From contig JAFIGX010000024.1 of NCBI GenBank assembly GCA_017849455.1, positions 558,001-622,000 on the forward strand: a stretch of 64,000 nt of DNA, written 5' to 3'. This document shows positions 36,091-44,621 of this stretch, piece by piece. The first letter of the stretch is position 1, and every line of letters begins with the position of its first letter. Below the pieces are notes generated by a model that did no database searches, had not been told where the DNA came from, and saw only the letters and a program-made list of their open reading frames with translations. The position numbers and the translations under genes were made by a program. Source of the stretch: Pseudobacter sp. (GTDB lineage: Bacteria > Bacteroidota > Bacteroidia > Chitinophagales > Chitinophagaceae).

Positions 36091-39000
36091 TTACTCGCCC
36101 AGGTTGATCTCCCTGATGCCGGACCTGCCTGTCAGTTTCTCCTGCAAATACTGGAAGATCACGAACAGTACCGGGATAATGAACACACCCAGTATCACAC
36201 CGGAAAGCATGCCGCCGATAGCGCTCCATCCGATGGAGTGGTTGCCCAGGGCAGAAGCGCCATGCGTCCATACCAGCGGCAACAGACCAACGATGAAAGC
36301 GAAGGAGGTCATGAGGATGGGGCGAAGCCTGAGCCTCGATCCTTCCAGGGCCGATTCAACCAGTCCTTTGCCTGACCTCCGTTGCTGCACGGCAAACTCT
36401 ACGATCAGGATCGCGTTCTTCGCCAGCAAACCCACCAGCATGATCAGACCGATCTGTACATAGATATTGTTGTCGATGCCGGCCCATCCGATGAAAGAGA
36501 ACACACCCAACACACCGGTAGGCACCGTTAAGATAACGGCCAGCGGCAGGATATAACTTTCATATTGTGCTGCCAGCAGGAAATACACGAAGATCACACT
36601 GAGCAGGAAGATGAACCCTGTTTGTCCGCCTGTTTTGATCTCTTCCCGTGTAACGCCTGTCCACTCATACGCATATCCTCTCGGCAACACCTGTTTGGCC
36701 GTTTCCTCAACAGCCCTGATGGCGTCACCGGTACTATAGCCCGGTTTGGGCGTTCCGTTGATGGTAACGGCATTGAACAGGTTATTGCGAGTCACTGTTT
36801 CAGGGCCATACACACGTTTCAGGTTAACCAGCGTTTTGGCCGGCACCATCTCACCCTGTTTATTCTTGATATAGATACCATTCAGAGAAGAAGGGTCATT
36901 CCGGTAGGGGATATCGGCCTGGGCCATTACCCGGTAATATTTACCGAAACGGTTGAAGTCCGACACGAAGCTACTTCCGTAATAGATCTGCATCGTTTGC
37001 ATCAGTTCACTAACGGAAACGCCTAGCTGCTTTGCTTTTTCGTTGTCCACTTCAATAGTGTACTGCGGGTTGCCGGCGGCGAATGTGGTGAAGGCAAACC
37101 CGATCTCCTTTCGCTGCATCAGGGCGCCGATAAAGCCCCAGGCGGTATTGCCGAGCTTGTCGAGCGGGCCGTTCGTTCTATCCTGTAGCATAAACTCGAA
37201 ACCGCTCACGTTACCGAAGCCCTGTACGGTGGGGAAGTTGAAGAAGAAGGTATTGGCTCCCTTCACCTGGCTTACTTTCCCGGTGAGCATGCCGGCGATC
37301 TGTTCGGGGTCTTTGATAGGCCCTCTCTTATCGTAATCTTTCAGCCTGATAAATCCGGCTGCATACGGAGAAGCGTTGGCAAAACTGATGAAGTTCAAAC
37401 CGTCGATCGTATACAGGTGCTCGGCAGCAGGTTCATTCTTGATAATGCTGTCGAGTTGTGACGTGGCGGCGTGCGTTCTCTCCAGTGAACTGCCGGGAGG
37501 TGTATTGGCAGCGAACAGCACGAAGCCCTGGTCTTCCGTGGGGATAAAGCCCGTAGGTGCTTTCTTGGCCATATAGAACGCGCCGGCGGCGATGAGCACC
37601 AATCCGGTGATAGCGATCCATTTGCGTTTGATAAGGAACTGAAGACTGCGTATATATCTCTCGGTTACAGCTTTGAAGCCTGCATTGAACCCACTGAAGA
37701 AGCGGGCGGAGAAACCTCTCTTCTTTCCTTTTTCCTGTCCTTCTTCATGATGGATATTTTTCAGGAATAAGGCACACAACGCAGGGCTCAGTGTAAGCGC
37801 GTTCACCGCGGAGATCAGGATGGCGATGGCCAGCGTAAAGGCGAACTGCCTGTAGAACACACCGGCAGGGCCCTGCATGAAACCAACGGGAATGAACACG
37901 GCTGCCATTACCAGTGTGATGGAAATGATAGCTCCTGATATTTCGCTCATCGATTGAACGGTGGCTACCCTTGCAGGCAAATTCGTTCGCTCCATTTTGG
38001 AGTGCACGGCTTCCACCACCACGATCGCATCGTCCACCACGATACCGATGGCCAGCACAAGGGCGAATAAAGTGAGCAGGTTGACGGTAAAACCAAAGAG
38101 CTGCATGAAGAAGAATGTACCGATGATGGCCACTGGCACTGCAATGGCGGGGATCAGCGTTGAACGGAAATCCTGCAGGAACACGAACACCACCAGGAAT
38201 ACCAGCAGGAAGGCGATCACCAGTGTTTCACGCACCTGGTGGATCGAGGCATCGAGGAATTCCTTGGAATTGTACATGATCGTGGTCTTGACGCCTTTGG
38301 GCAGACTGGAAGAGAATTCTTTCAGTTGGCGTTCAACTTCGGTAAGGATATCGTTGGCATTGGAACCGGCTGTCTGGTAAACCGCGAAGCCGGATACGGG
38401 ATTGCCATCCATTCTGCTATTGGTAGAATAGGTGTAGGACCCGAACTCGACGCGGGCCACATCTTTCAGGCGAAGCATGGAGCCATCGCTGTTCGCTTTC
38501 ACGACGATGTTCTCATAATCTTCGCTCCGGTTCAATTTGCCTTTGTATTTAAGTACATACTCGAACACCTCAGGGCTGTTCTGGCCCAAACGGCCGGGCG
38601 CTGCTTCCAGGTTCTGGTCTTTCACGGCAGTCAGCACATCCTGGGGGGAAAGGCCGTTGGCGATGAGGCGGTCGGGTTTCAGCCATATCCGCATGGAATA
38701 ATCCTTGGTGCCGAATACCTGGGCCTGGCCCACACCGGGCACACGCTGGATCTGCGGGATCAGGTTGATCTTGATATAGTTTTCCAGGAAGAGCTCATCG
38801 TATTGTTCCCTGTTATCGCTCGACAGGGCCACGAACATGATGATACTGTTCTGCACTTTCTGGGTGGAAATACCTGCCTGGACCACTTCGGTGGGCACCT
38901 GGCTAACGGCTTTGGACACACGGTTCTGAACGTTCACCGATGCGATATCGGGATTGGTGCCCTGTTTGAAATAAACGGTGAGGGTCATACTTCCGTCGTT

Positions 39001-39249
39001 ACTGGAATTGGAAGTCATGTAGGTCATGTTTTCCACACCGTTGATGGCTTCTTCGATCGGAGTGGCCACTGAACGGGCCACTACTTCAGCATTGGCGCCG
39101 GGGTAGAGGGCAGTTACCTGAACGCTCGGCGGAGCGATATCCGGGAACAGCGTCACGGGCAGTGTGTATAAAGACAGCCCGCCCAGCAAGAGCAATATGA
39201 TAGAAACAACCGTTGATAATACCGGTCTTTCAATAAATCTTTTTAGCAT
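36091..39249 (-). CDS. HAE1-family RND efflux pump (AcrB-like)
   Basis: 1052-residue proton-driven inner-membrane transporter with 12 membrane helices and two large periplasmic loops. The proton-relay Asp pair is in TM4 (GIVVDDAIVVVEA) and the Lys in TM10 (GLLAKNAILIVEFA). I set the start at the ATG at 39249 (MLKRFIERPVLST), the conserved HAE1 beginning; the in-frame residues before it are encoded by an inverted repeat. The adaptor gene precedes and the outer-membrane gene follows. Confidence 0.95.
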   Translation of the reverse strand: MLKRFIERPVLSTVVSIILLLLGGLSLYTLPVTLFPDIAPPSVQVTALYPGANAEVVARSVATPIEEAINGVENMTYMTSNSSNDGSMTLTVYFKQGTNPDIASVNVQNRVSKAVSQVPTEVVQAGISTQKVQNSIIMFVALSSDNREQYDELFLENYIKINLIPQIQRVPGVGQAQVFGTKDYSMRIWLKPDRLIANGLSPQDVLTAVKDQNLEAAPGRLGQNSPEVFEYVLKYKGKLNRSEDYENIVVKANSDGSMLRLKDVARVEFGSYTYSTNSRMDGNPVSGFAVYQTAGSNANDILTEVERQLKEFSSSLPKGVKTTIMYNSKEFLDASIHQVRETLVIAFLLVFLVVFVFLQDFRSTLIPAIAVPVAIIGTFFFMQLFGFTVNLLTLFALVLAIGIVVDDAIVVVEAVHSKMERTNLPARVATVQSMSEISGAIISITLVMAAVFIPVGFMQGPAGVFYRQFAFTLAIAILISAVNALTLSPALCALFLKNIHHEEGQEKGKKRGFSARFFSGFNAGFKAVTERYIRSLQFLIKRKWIAITGLVLIAAGAFYMAKKAPTGFIPTEDQGFVLFAANTPPGSSLERTHAATSQLDSIIKNEPAAEHLYTIDGLNFISFANASPYAAGFIRLKDYDKRGPIKDPEQIAGMLTGKVSQVKGANTFFFNFPTVQGFGNVSGFEFMLQDRTNGPLDKLGNTAWGFIGALMQRKEIGFAFTTFAAGNPQYTIEVDNEKAKQLGVSVSELMQTMQIYYGSSFVSDFNRFGKYYRVMAQADIPYRNDPSSLNGIYIKNKQGEMVPAKTLVNLKRVYGPETVTRNNLFNAVTINGTPKPGYSTGDAIRAVEETAKQVLPRGYAYEWTGVTREEIKTGGQTGFIFLLSVIFVYFLLAAQYESYILPLAVILTVPTGVLGVFSFIGWAGIDNNIYVQIGLIMLVGLLAKNAILIVEFAVQQRRSGKGLVESALEGSRLRLRPILMTSFAFIVGLLPLVWTHGASALGNHSIGWSAIGGMLSGVILGVFIIPVLFVIFQYLQEKLTGRSGIREINLGE

Positions 39250-39283
39250 GGGAGTGAAATTAGTTGTGTGATGTCTGAAGACT

Positions 39284-39374
39284 GAGGTATGAAGTCGGAG
39301 GTCGGAGGTCAGCAGACCCCACTGGTCAGACAGTCCCTGCATTCAGGGACTTCTGATCTCCGACCTCATACTTC
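39284..39374. repeat. Inverted repeat inside the efflux operon
   Basis: Arms 39284-39303 and 39355-39374 match at 17 of 20 positions, with all differences transitions, and GGTC/GAGGTC words extend the left arm to about 39311. Nested inside is a perfect 8-bp hairpin AGTCCCTG/CAGGGACT (39332-39351) with a 4-nt loop. It lies in the 133-nt gap between adaptor and pump genes, so it is transcribed as part of the operon mRNA. Confidence 0.75.
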
Positions 39375-39382
39375 TAACTTCG

Positions 39383-40594
39383 TTATTTCAATGGTTTCGC
39401 TTTGAGCAGGCTGTCTGCAGATATTGGTTGTGGTACGATGGACATTCCTTCCTGCAGGTTGCCGACGCCGGAGAAAACGATCTTATCGCCCTTCTTCACG
39501 CCGCTTTCAACGAAATAGTAGTTGGTGGTCTTGCCAGACACAGTGATAGGTCTGGTGGCTACCTTGTTGCTATCGCCCACCACGAATACGAACACTTTGT
39601 CCTGTATCTCGAAGGTGGATTCCTGCGGCACGATCAGTGCTTCGTTGAAGAGTTGCGGGATGCGGACCTTGCCGGTATTGCCGGTGCGCAATATGCCACC
39701 TGCATTGGGGAAGGTTGCCCGGAAGCTGATGGCGCCGGTGGTCTTATCGAACTGACCTTCGATGGTCCCCACCTTGCCTTTTTGATTGTACAGGCTGTTA
39801 TCGGCCAGTACCAGTTCAACGGGCGGCACTTTCCTTACCTTTTCTTCGATGGTATTGCCGGCGAATTGTTGTTTGAATGCGAGGAAATCAGGCTCACTCA
39901 AAGAAAAGTAAGCGTAGATCTCGTTCACATCGGACAACAGGGTGAGCGGCTGTGATTCATTCTTTCCGACAAGGGCCCCGATCTTGAAGGGGATCCTACC
40001 GATATATCCACTGGCCGGCGCTTTGATCAGTGTATAGCCGATATTGATCTGCGCATTGCCCACGGTTGCTTTTGCCTGGTCGGCAGCGGCCACGGCGGCA
40101 TCGTACGCAGCCCTGGCGGTCTTGAGCTGGACCTCGGAGATCACTTTGTTCTCTACCAGGGGGACCAGCCGGTCTACTTCCACTTTTGCTTTGGCCACAT
40201 TGGCCTGTGCGGCAGACAAGGTAGATTGGGCACTGTTCAGTTGCTCGTTATAAACACGGGCGTCGATCTTGAACAGTGGTTGCCCTGCTTTTACATAAGC
40301 GCCTTCATCTACATAGATCTTTTCCAGGTAGCCTTCCACCTGCGGACGGATCTCTACATTCACTTTTCCTTCCAGTGAAGCAGGGTATTCGCGGTAGGTG
40401 GTAGCGTTGGTGGTGGTTACAGGCACTACCGGCAATTGCGGTGGCGGCATAGCGCCATAAGCGTTACCGGGTGCTGCAGAAGACCCGCAGGCATATAGTC
40501 CAACAATAGCGAGGATGCCGCCCAGGAGGATAAGCTGATGGCGGACCGGAAGAGACTGTTTGGTTCGTCTATTCATCTTGAGTAATGGTTGCAT
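39383..40594 (-). CDS. RND periplasmic adaptor (membrane fusion protein)
   Basis: 403-residue AcrA/MexA-type lipoprotein. Signal region about 20-38 ends with a lipobox-like LYACGSS (Cys36). Then come the first half of a lipoyl domain (VEGYLEKIYVDEGAYVKAGQPLF-like), a coiled-coil hairpin (LNSAQSTLSAAQANVAKAKVEVDRL and its return), the second lipoyl half (IKAPASGYIGRI) and beta-barrel domains. It is the first gene of the efflux operon. An ATG at 40576 is an alternative start. A TetR-type operator lies 144 nt upstream. Confidence 0.93.
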   Translation of the reverse strand: MQPLLKMNRRTKQSLPVRHQLILLGGILAIVGLYACGSSAAPGNAYGAMPPPQLPVVPVTTTNATTYREYPASLEGKVNVEIRPQVEGYLEKIYVDEGAYVKAGQPLFKIDARVYNEQLNSAQSTLSAAQANVAKAKVEVDRLVPLVENKVISEVQLKTARAAYDAAVAAADQAKATVGNAQINIGYTLIKAPASGYIGRIPFKIGALVGKNESQPLTLLSDVNEIYAYFSLSEPDFLAFKQQFAGNTIEEKVRKVPPVELVLADNSLYNQKGKVGTIEGQFDKTTGAISFRATFPNAGGILRTGNTGKVRIPQLFNEALIVPQESTFEIQDKVFVFVVGDSNKVATRPITVSGKTTNYYFVESGVKKGDKIVFSGVGNLQEGMSIVPQPISADSLLKAKPLK

Positions 40595-40736
40595 AACATG
40601 GTTGATTTTGGGAAACGCATGGGCTTCCCGGTTTGTGTTTACAGTTTATATAGTTCTGTCTGGATGTTGATATTGTTTCTAACCGGCCAGTAAAAGGGGC
40701 ATATTCCACGAACAATGTTGTAACGCTATAATAATT

Positions 40737-40751
40737 CCTAACACTGTTAGC
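40737..40751. promoter_or_regulatory. TetR-type operator upstream of the efflux operon
   Basis: CCTAACACTGTTAGC, a near-perfect palindrome around one base. The same site, differing only in the central base, occurs just before the tetR gene at 41383-41397. It lies between the tetR stop and the adaptor start, 144 nt from the adaptor ATG. Confidence 0.75.
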
Positions 40752-40767
40752 TTTTTCGGAAAAAAAT

Positions 40768-41370
40768 TTATTTTCCCAGGTTTTTGATGAATCCGTTGAC
40801 AGCATCCTCCAACACCATCTTATTCAGCTCATCGCACATATCGGAGGTCTTCATCATCTTGATGGAGATCAGTCCATGCATCACTGACCAAAGCGTATGC
40901 CCTTTCAGGCAGGCATTGACATCCGTTCTCTTGTTCTTATCCAGCAGCTTCTGGATCGGTTCCATCATCAATTCCCGGAACCTGCCATTTTCAGGAAGAC
41001 ATTTCTCCACCTCTGTGCAGGGAATGCCCAATCCAAACATCACCTGGTAATATTCCTTATTCCTGAACGCGAAATTCCAGTACGCATCGGCCATGGCCCT
41101 GATCTGGTCTGCCGGGTCCGTATGCCTGTTCATGGCAAGCTCCGTCTTCTTGGTCAGCAATCGGAACCCGTCACGGGCGAATTCAAGCAATATGCTCTCT
41201 TTATTGGCGAAATGGTCGTAGATCACGGGTACACTGTATTCGATGGCGTCCGCTATCCTGCGGATAGATAGGGATTGCCAGCCTTCTGCTGTTACGATAT
41301 GCCATGCGGTGGCAAGGATGCTGGACCGCACTTCATCTTTTTGACGTAACCGCCGTTCTGTGATACCCAT
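40768..41370 (-). CDS. TetR family transcriptional regulator of the efflux operon
   Basis: 200 residues. The N-terminal 65 form the TetR DNA-binding domain (ILATAWHIVTAEGWQSLSIR, then the recognition helix YSVPVIYDHFANKESIL). The C-terminal part is a TetR_C ligand domain (WNFAFRNKEYYQVMFGLGIP). It precedes the adaptor, pump and channel genes on the same strand. Matching 15-bp palindromes before its own start and before the efflux genes suggest it represses both. Inducer unknown. Confidence 0.9.
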   Translation of the reverse strand: MGITERRLRQKDEVRSSILATAWHIVTAEGWQSLSIRRIADAIEYSVPVIYDHFANKESILLEFARDGFRLLTKKTELAMNRHTDPADQIRAMADAYWNFAFRNKEYYQVMFGLGIPCTEVEKCLPENGRFRELMMEPIQKLLDKNKRTDVNACLKGHTLWSVMHGLISIKMMKTSDMCDELNKMVLEDAVNGFIKNLGK

Positions 41371-41382
41371 AGTTACATTTTA

Positions 41383-41397
41383 CCTAACAGTGTTAGC
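41383..41397. promoter_or_regulatory. TetR-type operator at the tetR promoter
   Basis: CCTAACAGTGTTAGC, centred about 20 nt before the tetR ATG. It matches the site at 40737-40751 apart from the central base, which is what an autoregulated repressor would show. Confidence 0.75.
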
Positions 41398-41516
41398 AAA
41401 ACAAAAGTAAGAAGGAATTGTTTGCCGGAAAATTTTTTAGGGGGGAAATTTCTTGAAGTCGGGGTGGAAGTGCATGAAGCTGGAAAAAGAGGGGATGAGT
41501 GGTAGAAGGGATTCTA

Positions 41517-41524
41517 TAAATTTG
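41517..41524 (+). promoter_or_regulatory. Possible -7 element of the MATE gene
   Basis: TAAATTTG fits TAnnTTTG 8 nt before the ATG at 41533. No -33 TTG is found at 19-21 nt, so support is partial. Confidence 0.3.
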
Positions 41525-41532
41525 CCAGTTCT

Positions 41533-42900
41533 ATGAATGACACAGGCAAAGGATTAAGACGGGAAGCATCGGCAACGATCAAACTGGCAGTACCTATAAT
41601 TATCGGAGAGCTTGCCCAGATGACGCTTCATATCATCGATGCGGCCATGGTGGGCGCAGTGGGATACAAGCAGTTGGCCGCTGTATCGCTGGTGTTGAAT
41701 ACGGTAAATATTCCATTTGTATTCGGTATCGGGATGACGATCGCGGTTTCACAGATGGTTTCCATGGCCAATGGACGGCGTGATAGCCACCAGGTATCCC
41801 ATTATTTCTTCAATGGTTTTATCCTTTGTACCTGCATGGCCGTTATCATTTCATTAAGCCTGGTCTTCGGAAAAAATATCCTCTACCATCTTGGCCAGGA
41901 CCCGGAGGTGGTTCAGTACGCCATTCCTTTCATGGAGCTGATGAGTTTATCACTGATCCCCATGCTGCTCTTCATGACCCTGAAGCAGTTTACCGACGGG
42001 CTTGAATATACCAGGACGGCCATGTTATTATCATTGCTTGCATTGCCGGTGAACGTGTTCCTCAACTGGCTGCTGATCTATGGCAACTGGGGCTTTCCCC
42101 GTCTCGAACTGGTCGGGGCTGGTTGGGCCACCCTGATCACACGTACGCTGATCTTCCTGGTGCTCGGTACTGTTGTGCTCCGGCACCGTACTTTTCGCAG
42201 GTATATGGCCGTTAGCGGGTCGCAGTGGAAGTTCCGCCGCAAAACACAGGGTGAGCTGTTGCATATCGGCATTGCCAGCAGCCTGCAATTGGGCATGGAG
42301 GCCGGCGCCTTTGCCGTATCGGGCATCATCATCGGCACACTGGGCGCCATCCCGCAGGCCGCTCACCAGATCGCACTGAGCCTCGCTTCATTTACTTTCA
42401 TGGTATCGATGGGATTGGCGCAGGCTGGTTCTATCCGGGTCAGCAATGCTTATGGCCGCACTGAATGGAAACTGATACATATTATAGGTAACAGTACGAT
42501 CCTCACGGCACTGTTCTATGGCATCTTTTGTGCTATCGGCTTTTCGCTGTTTCGTCACCTGTTGCCGCCGCTGTTCAACGATAACACGGAAGTGGTGGAA
42601 ATGGCGGCGCTCCTGCTGATCTTTGCGGCCATCTTCCAGATCTCCGATGCCACACAGGCCACTACGGCCGGGCTTCTCCGCGGCATCAAGGATGTAAGAG
42701 TGCCGACCATGCTGATCATCACTGCTTATTGGGTGATCGGGATCCCGGCCGGCTACCTGTTGGCTTATCCCGGAAAATTAGGCGCCACCGGTATCTGGAT
42801 AGGGCTGATTGCAGGACTGACCTTTGCTTCGGTATTTCTCATAACACGGTTCACACGTATGGTGAGGAGGAAGAATGTGGAGTTGGTAGTTGCCCGGTAA
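41533..42900 (+). CDS. MATE family efflux transporter
   Basis: 455-residue multidrug/Na+ or H+ antiporter with 12 membrane helices in two six-helix halves. Typical segments are the first helix IKLAVPIIIGELAQMTLHIIDAAMVG, the LEYTRTAMLLSLLALPVNVFLNWLLIYG region and in the second half GIASSLQLGMEAGAF and QATTAGLLRGIKDVRVP. It is NorM-like in layout. It is divergent from tetR and separated by about 160 nt, so it may or may not belong to the same regulon. Confidence 0.9.
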   Translation: MNDTGKGLRREASATIKLAVPIIIGELAQMTLHIIDAAMVGAVGYKQLAAVSLVLNTVNIPFVFGIGMTIAVSQMVSMANGRRDSHQVSHYFFNGFILCTCMAVIISLSLVFGKNILYHLGQDPEVVQYAIPFMELMSLSLIPMLLFMTLKQFTDGLEYTRTAMLLSLLALPVNVFLNWLLIYGNWGFPRLELVGAGWATLITRTLIFLVLGTVVLRHRTFRRYMAVSGSQWKFRRKTQGELLHIGIASSLQLGMEAGAFAVSGIIIGTLGAIPQAAHQIALSLASFTFMVSMGLAQAGSIRVSNAYGRTEWKLIHIIGNSTILTALFYGIFCAIGFSLFRHLLPPLFNDNTEVVEMAALLLIFAAIFQISDATQATTAGLLRGIKDVRVPTMLIITAYWVIGIPAGYLLAYPGKLGATGIWIGLIAGLTFASVFLITRFTRMVRRKNVELVVAR

Positions 42901-43396
42901 CTACGGTATCGTTGGCTATGGATAATGGATATTCACCACGAAGGCACGAAGGCGCAAAGGAAATGAGGATTGGGATTTGAAATGGTTACGAGGGATTGGG
43001 TTGGCCATTATTGGAAATAAGAATAAATAGAAGAAAAGATGTACCTGGGGAAATTCGATCTATCCGGAAGTAAGGCACGGAGTTGCGGGTAAACCCGCAC
43101 TTGTTCGTCGCTCCTTTGTGCCTCTTCCTTTCCGTACCTCAGCATCTCATCAATCGTAATGACACTCCGCCCAGTCCACCATAAATTTTCAACAACCCCC
43201 AGTTTCTCTAAACTTTCCCACCTCCCACCCTCATTTCCTTTGCGCCTTCGTGCCTTCGTGGTCCCAAAAAAATATTCAATGTTCAAACAACAATTCCCGT
43301 TCTTCTTTGTAATAGCCTCCGCAAACACCTATTAACGCAGGTCCCTTTCCATCGAAATAGACCTGCTCAACTCAATCAATTACAAAAAAGACAAAC
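42901..43396. other. Intergenic region occupied by a large inverted repeat
   Basis: 496 bases with no convincing gene. Most is taken by the 34-bp inverted repeat and its 260-nt spacer (listed separately). A 106-codon leftward frame (43008-43328) runs through the right arm, translating it as TTKARRRKGNEG; I take this as a repeat artefact or decayed gene. Confidence 0.6.
42935..43262. repeat. 34-bp perfect inverted repeat with 260-nt spacer
   Basis: Arms 42935-42968 and 43229-43262 are perfectly complementary over 34 bp. The left arm repeats ACGAAGGC words and ends in GCAAAGGAAATGAGG. The spacer contains a nested imperfect hairpin (about 43062-43130) capped by GCGGGT/ACCCGC. The layout of inverted ends around a few hundred bases resembles a small non-autonomous mobile element, but no clear target-site duplication is seen. 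Confidence 0.9.
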
Positions 43397-44023
43397 ATGA
43401 AAAAAATGTTATTTGTGGTGGTGGCCAGCGCTGCCCTCTACAGTTGCGTGGACAACCCCGAAGGAAAAAAAGCCGAAACAAAAGATTCCGTCAGCGCGAA
43501 CACCCCGGCCGCCGGAGCAGCCCTGGTCGTTGATCCCAATGCCAGCAATATCGTATGGCTCGGTAATAAAGTGAGCGGCAAACATACAGGCACTATCAAG
43601 ATCGCCAACGGCAAATTATTCGTGCAGGATGGGAAGCTCACCGGTGGCCAGTTCACGATCGACATGACCTCCATTAATAATACAGATATCTCCGATACTG
43701 CTTACAAGGCCAAGCTGGAAGGTCACCTGAAAGCGGCCGATTTCTTCGATGTGGCCAATCACCCCCAGGCTACATTCGAGATCACTGCTGTAAAGGATTC
43801 TGCCTCCAAACTCACTATTGCCGGCAACCTCACCCTGCGTGGTGTAAGCAAGAATATCACTTTCGATGCGAACGTACTGGAAAATACGTCTGCCAGCTTT
43901 AAAGCCAATGCCGATTTCAATATCGACCGGAACGACTGGGGGATCAATTACCCCGGCATGAAAGACGATGCGATCAGCAAGGAGATCAACCTGAAAGTAG
44001 ACCTCCAGGCAAAAGCGCAATAA
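43397..44023 (+). CDS. YceI family lipoprotein
   Basis: 208 residues: a lipoprotein signal (ALYSC, Cys16), a low-complexity linker to about residue 48, then a YceI lipocalin-like barrel. Barrel segments are SNIVWLGNKVSGKHTGTIKI, GQFTIDMTSI, LKAADFFDVANHPQATFEIT and GNLTLRGVSKNITFDA. YceI proteins bind isoprenoid or other lipophilic molecules in the periplasm. A terminator follows, so it is probably monocistronic. Confidence 0.92.
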   Translation: MKKMLFVVVASAALYSCVDNPEGKKAETKDSVSANTPAAGAALVVDPNASNIVWLGNKVSGKHTGTIKIANGKLFVQDGKLTGGQFTIDMTSINNTDISDTAYKAKLEGHLKAADFFDVANHPQATFEITAVKDSASKLTIAGNLTLRGVSKNITFDANVLENTSASFKANADFNIDRNDWGINYPGMKDDAISKEINLKVDLQAKAQ

Positions 44024-44052
44024 TGATTTATGGTTATGCGGATCGATACAGA

Positions 44053-44079
44053 CCCCGTTGCAGAACGGGGCTTTTTTTT
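44053..44079 (+). terminator. Rho-independent terminator of the YceI gene
   Basis: A 7-bp stem CCCCGTT/AACGGGG (44053-44059 with 44064-44070) with a 4-nt loop is followed by C and eight T. It lies 30 nt after the YceI stop codon. Confidence 0.9.
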
Positions 44080-44172
44080 GCTTTCGCGAACTAACTATTC
44101 AATAACCATTCTATAACAATCCTGGCCCGATTGTAGCCGTCAAATCAGCAGAGGAACAGTCAATCCAATAGT

Positions 44173-44526
44173 ATGTTTTCCCGCTTGCTCATTATATTAT
44201 TGTTCTTCCTTCCAATACAGGGTTTCCGGCAACCTGCCTCATCGAAATCCATCACTCCGGCAGACCGCCCCTTAACCGTCCGCGCTTATCCCAATCCAGT
44301 CGTCAGTACGCTTTTCGTGCATCTGTATGCCGACCAACCCGCTCACGCCATCCTCACCATCACTTCCCTTTCAGGCCAGTTGCTGCAATCGCAAATGCTG
44401 GAACTGCCGCAGGGCTACAGTGATCATATCCTGTCGATGGCCAACTACCTTCCCGGCATGTATCTCCTGATCGTCCGCGAACCTGATTCCGCGAAACAGG
44501 TCTTGTTGAAGATCGTTAAGCGTTAG
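44173..44526 (+). CDS. Minimal T9SS sorting-domain protein
   Basis: 117 residues: a signal peptide (about 1-19), a short linker and then a type A C-terminal sorting domain of the type IX secretion system. The domain shows AYPNPVVSTLFVHL at its start, ITSLSGQLLQSQML in the middle and PGMYLLIVREPDSAKQVLLK at the end. There is almost no cargo, which is unusual, as this domain normally follows a large enzyme or adhesin. It may be a remnant of a larger gene, or an intact small secreted protein. Confidence 0.75.
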   Translation: MFSRLLIILLFFLPIQGFRQPASSKSITPADRPLTVRAYPNPVVSTLFVHLYADQPAHAILTITSLSGQLLQSQMLELPQGYSDHILSMANYLPGMYLLIVREPDSAKQVLLKIVKR

Positions 44527-44599
44527 CGACACCTTTATGCTCCCATTTATTTACCCGGGCTAAAATTTTTTTGGCATTTTCACAAAACTCCCTAATTTA

Positions 44600-44615
44600 G
44601 TATGTACGAACATAC
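44600..44615. promoter_or_regulatory. GntR operator before the gntR gene
   Basis: A palindrome GTATGT-ACGA-ACATAC ending 6 nt before the regulator ATG. Its core ATGTACGAACAT recurs exactly at 45403-45414, upstream of susC. Binding here would block initiation of the regulator gene. Confidence 0.75.
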
Positions 44616-44621
44616 CATCAA

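Noticed and set aside
39250..39342. N-terminal extension of the RND pump
   Set aside because: The extra 31 codons are encoded by the inverted-repeat region; the family start MLKRFIERP lies downstream.
43008..43328. Leftward 106-codon frame
   Set aside because: It translates through the right arm of the 34-bp inverted repeat and lacks any domain, so it is listed only as part of the repeat.
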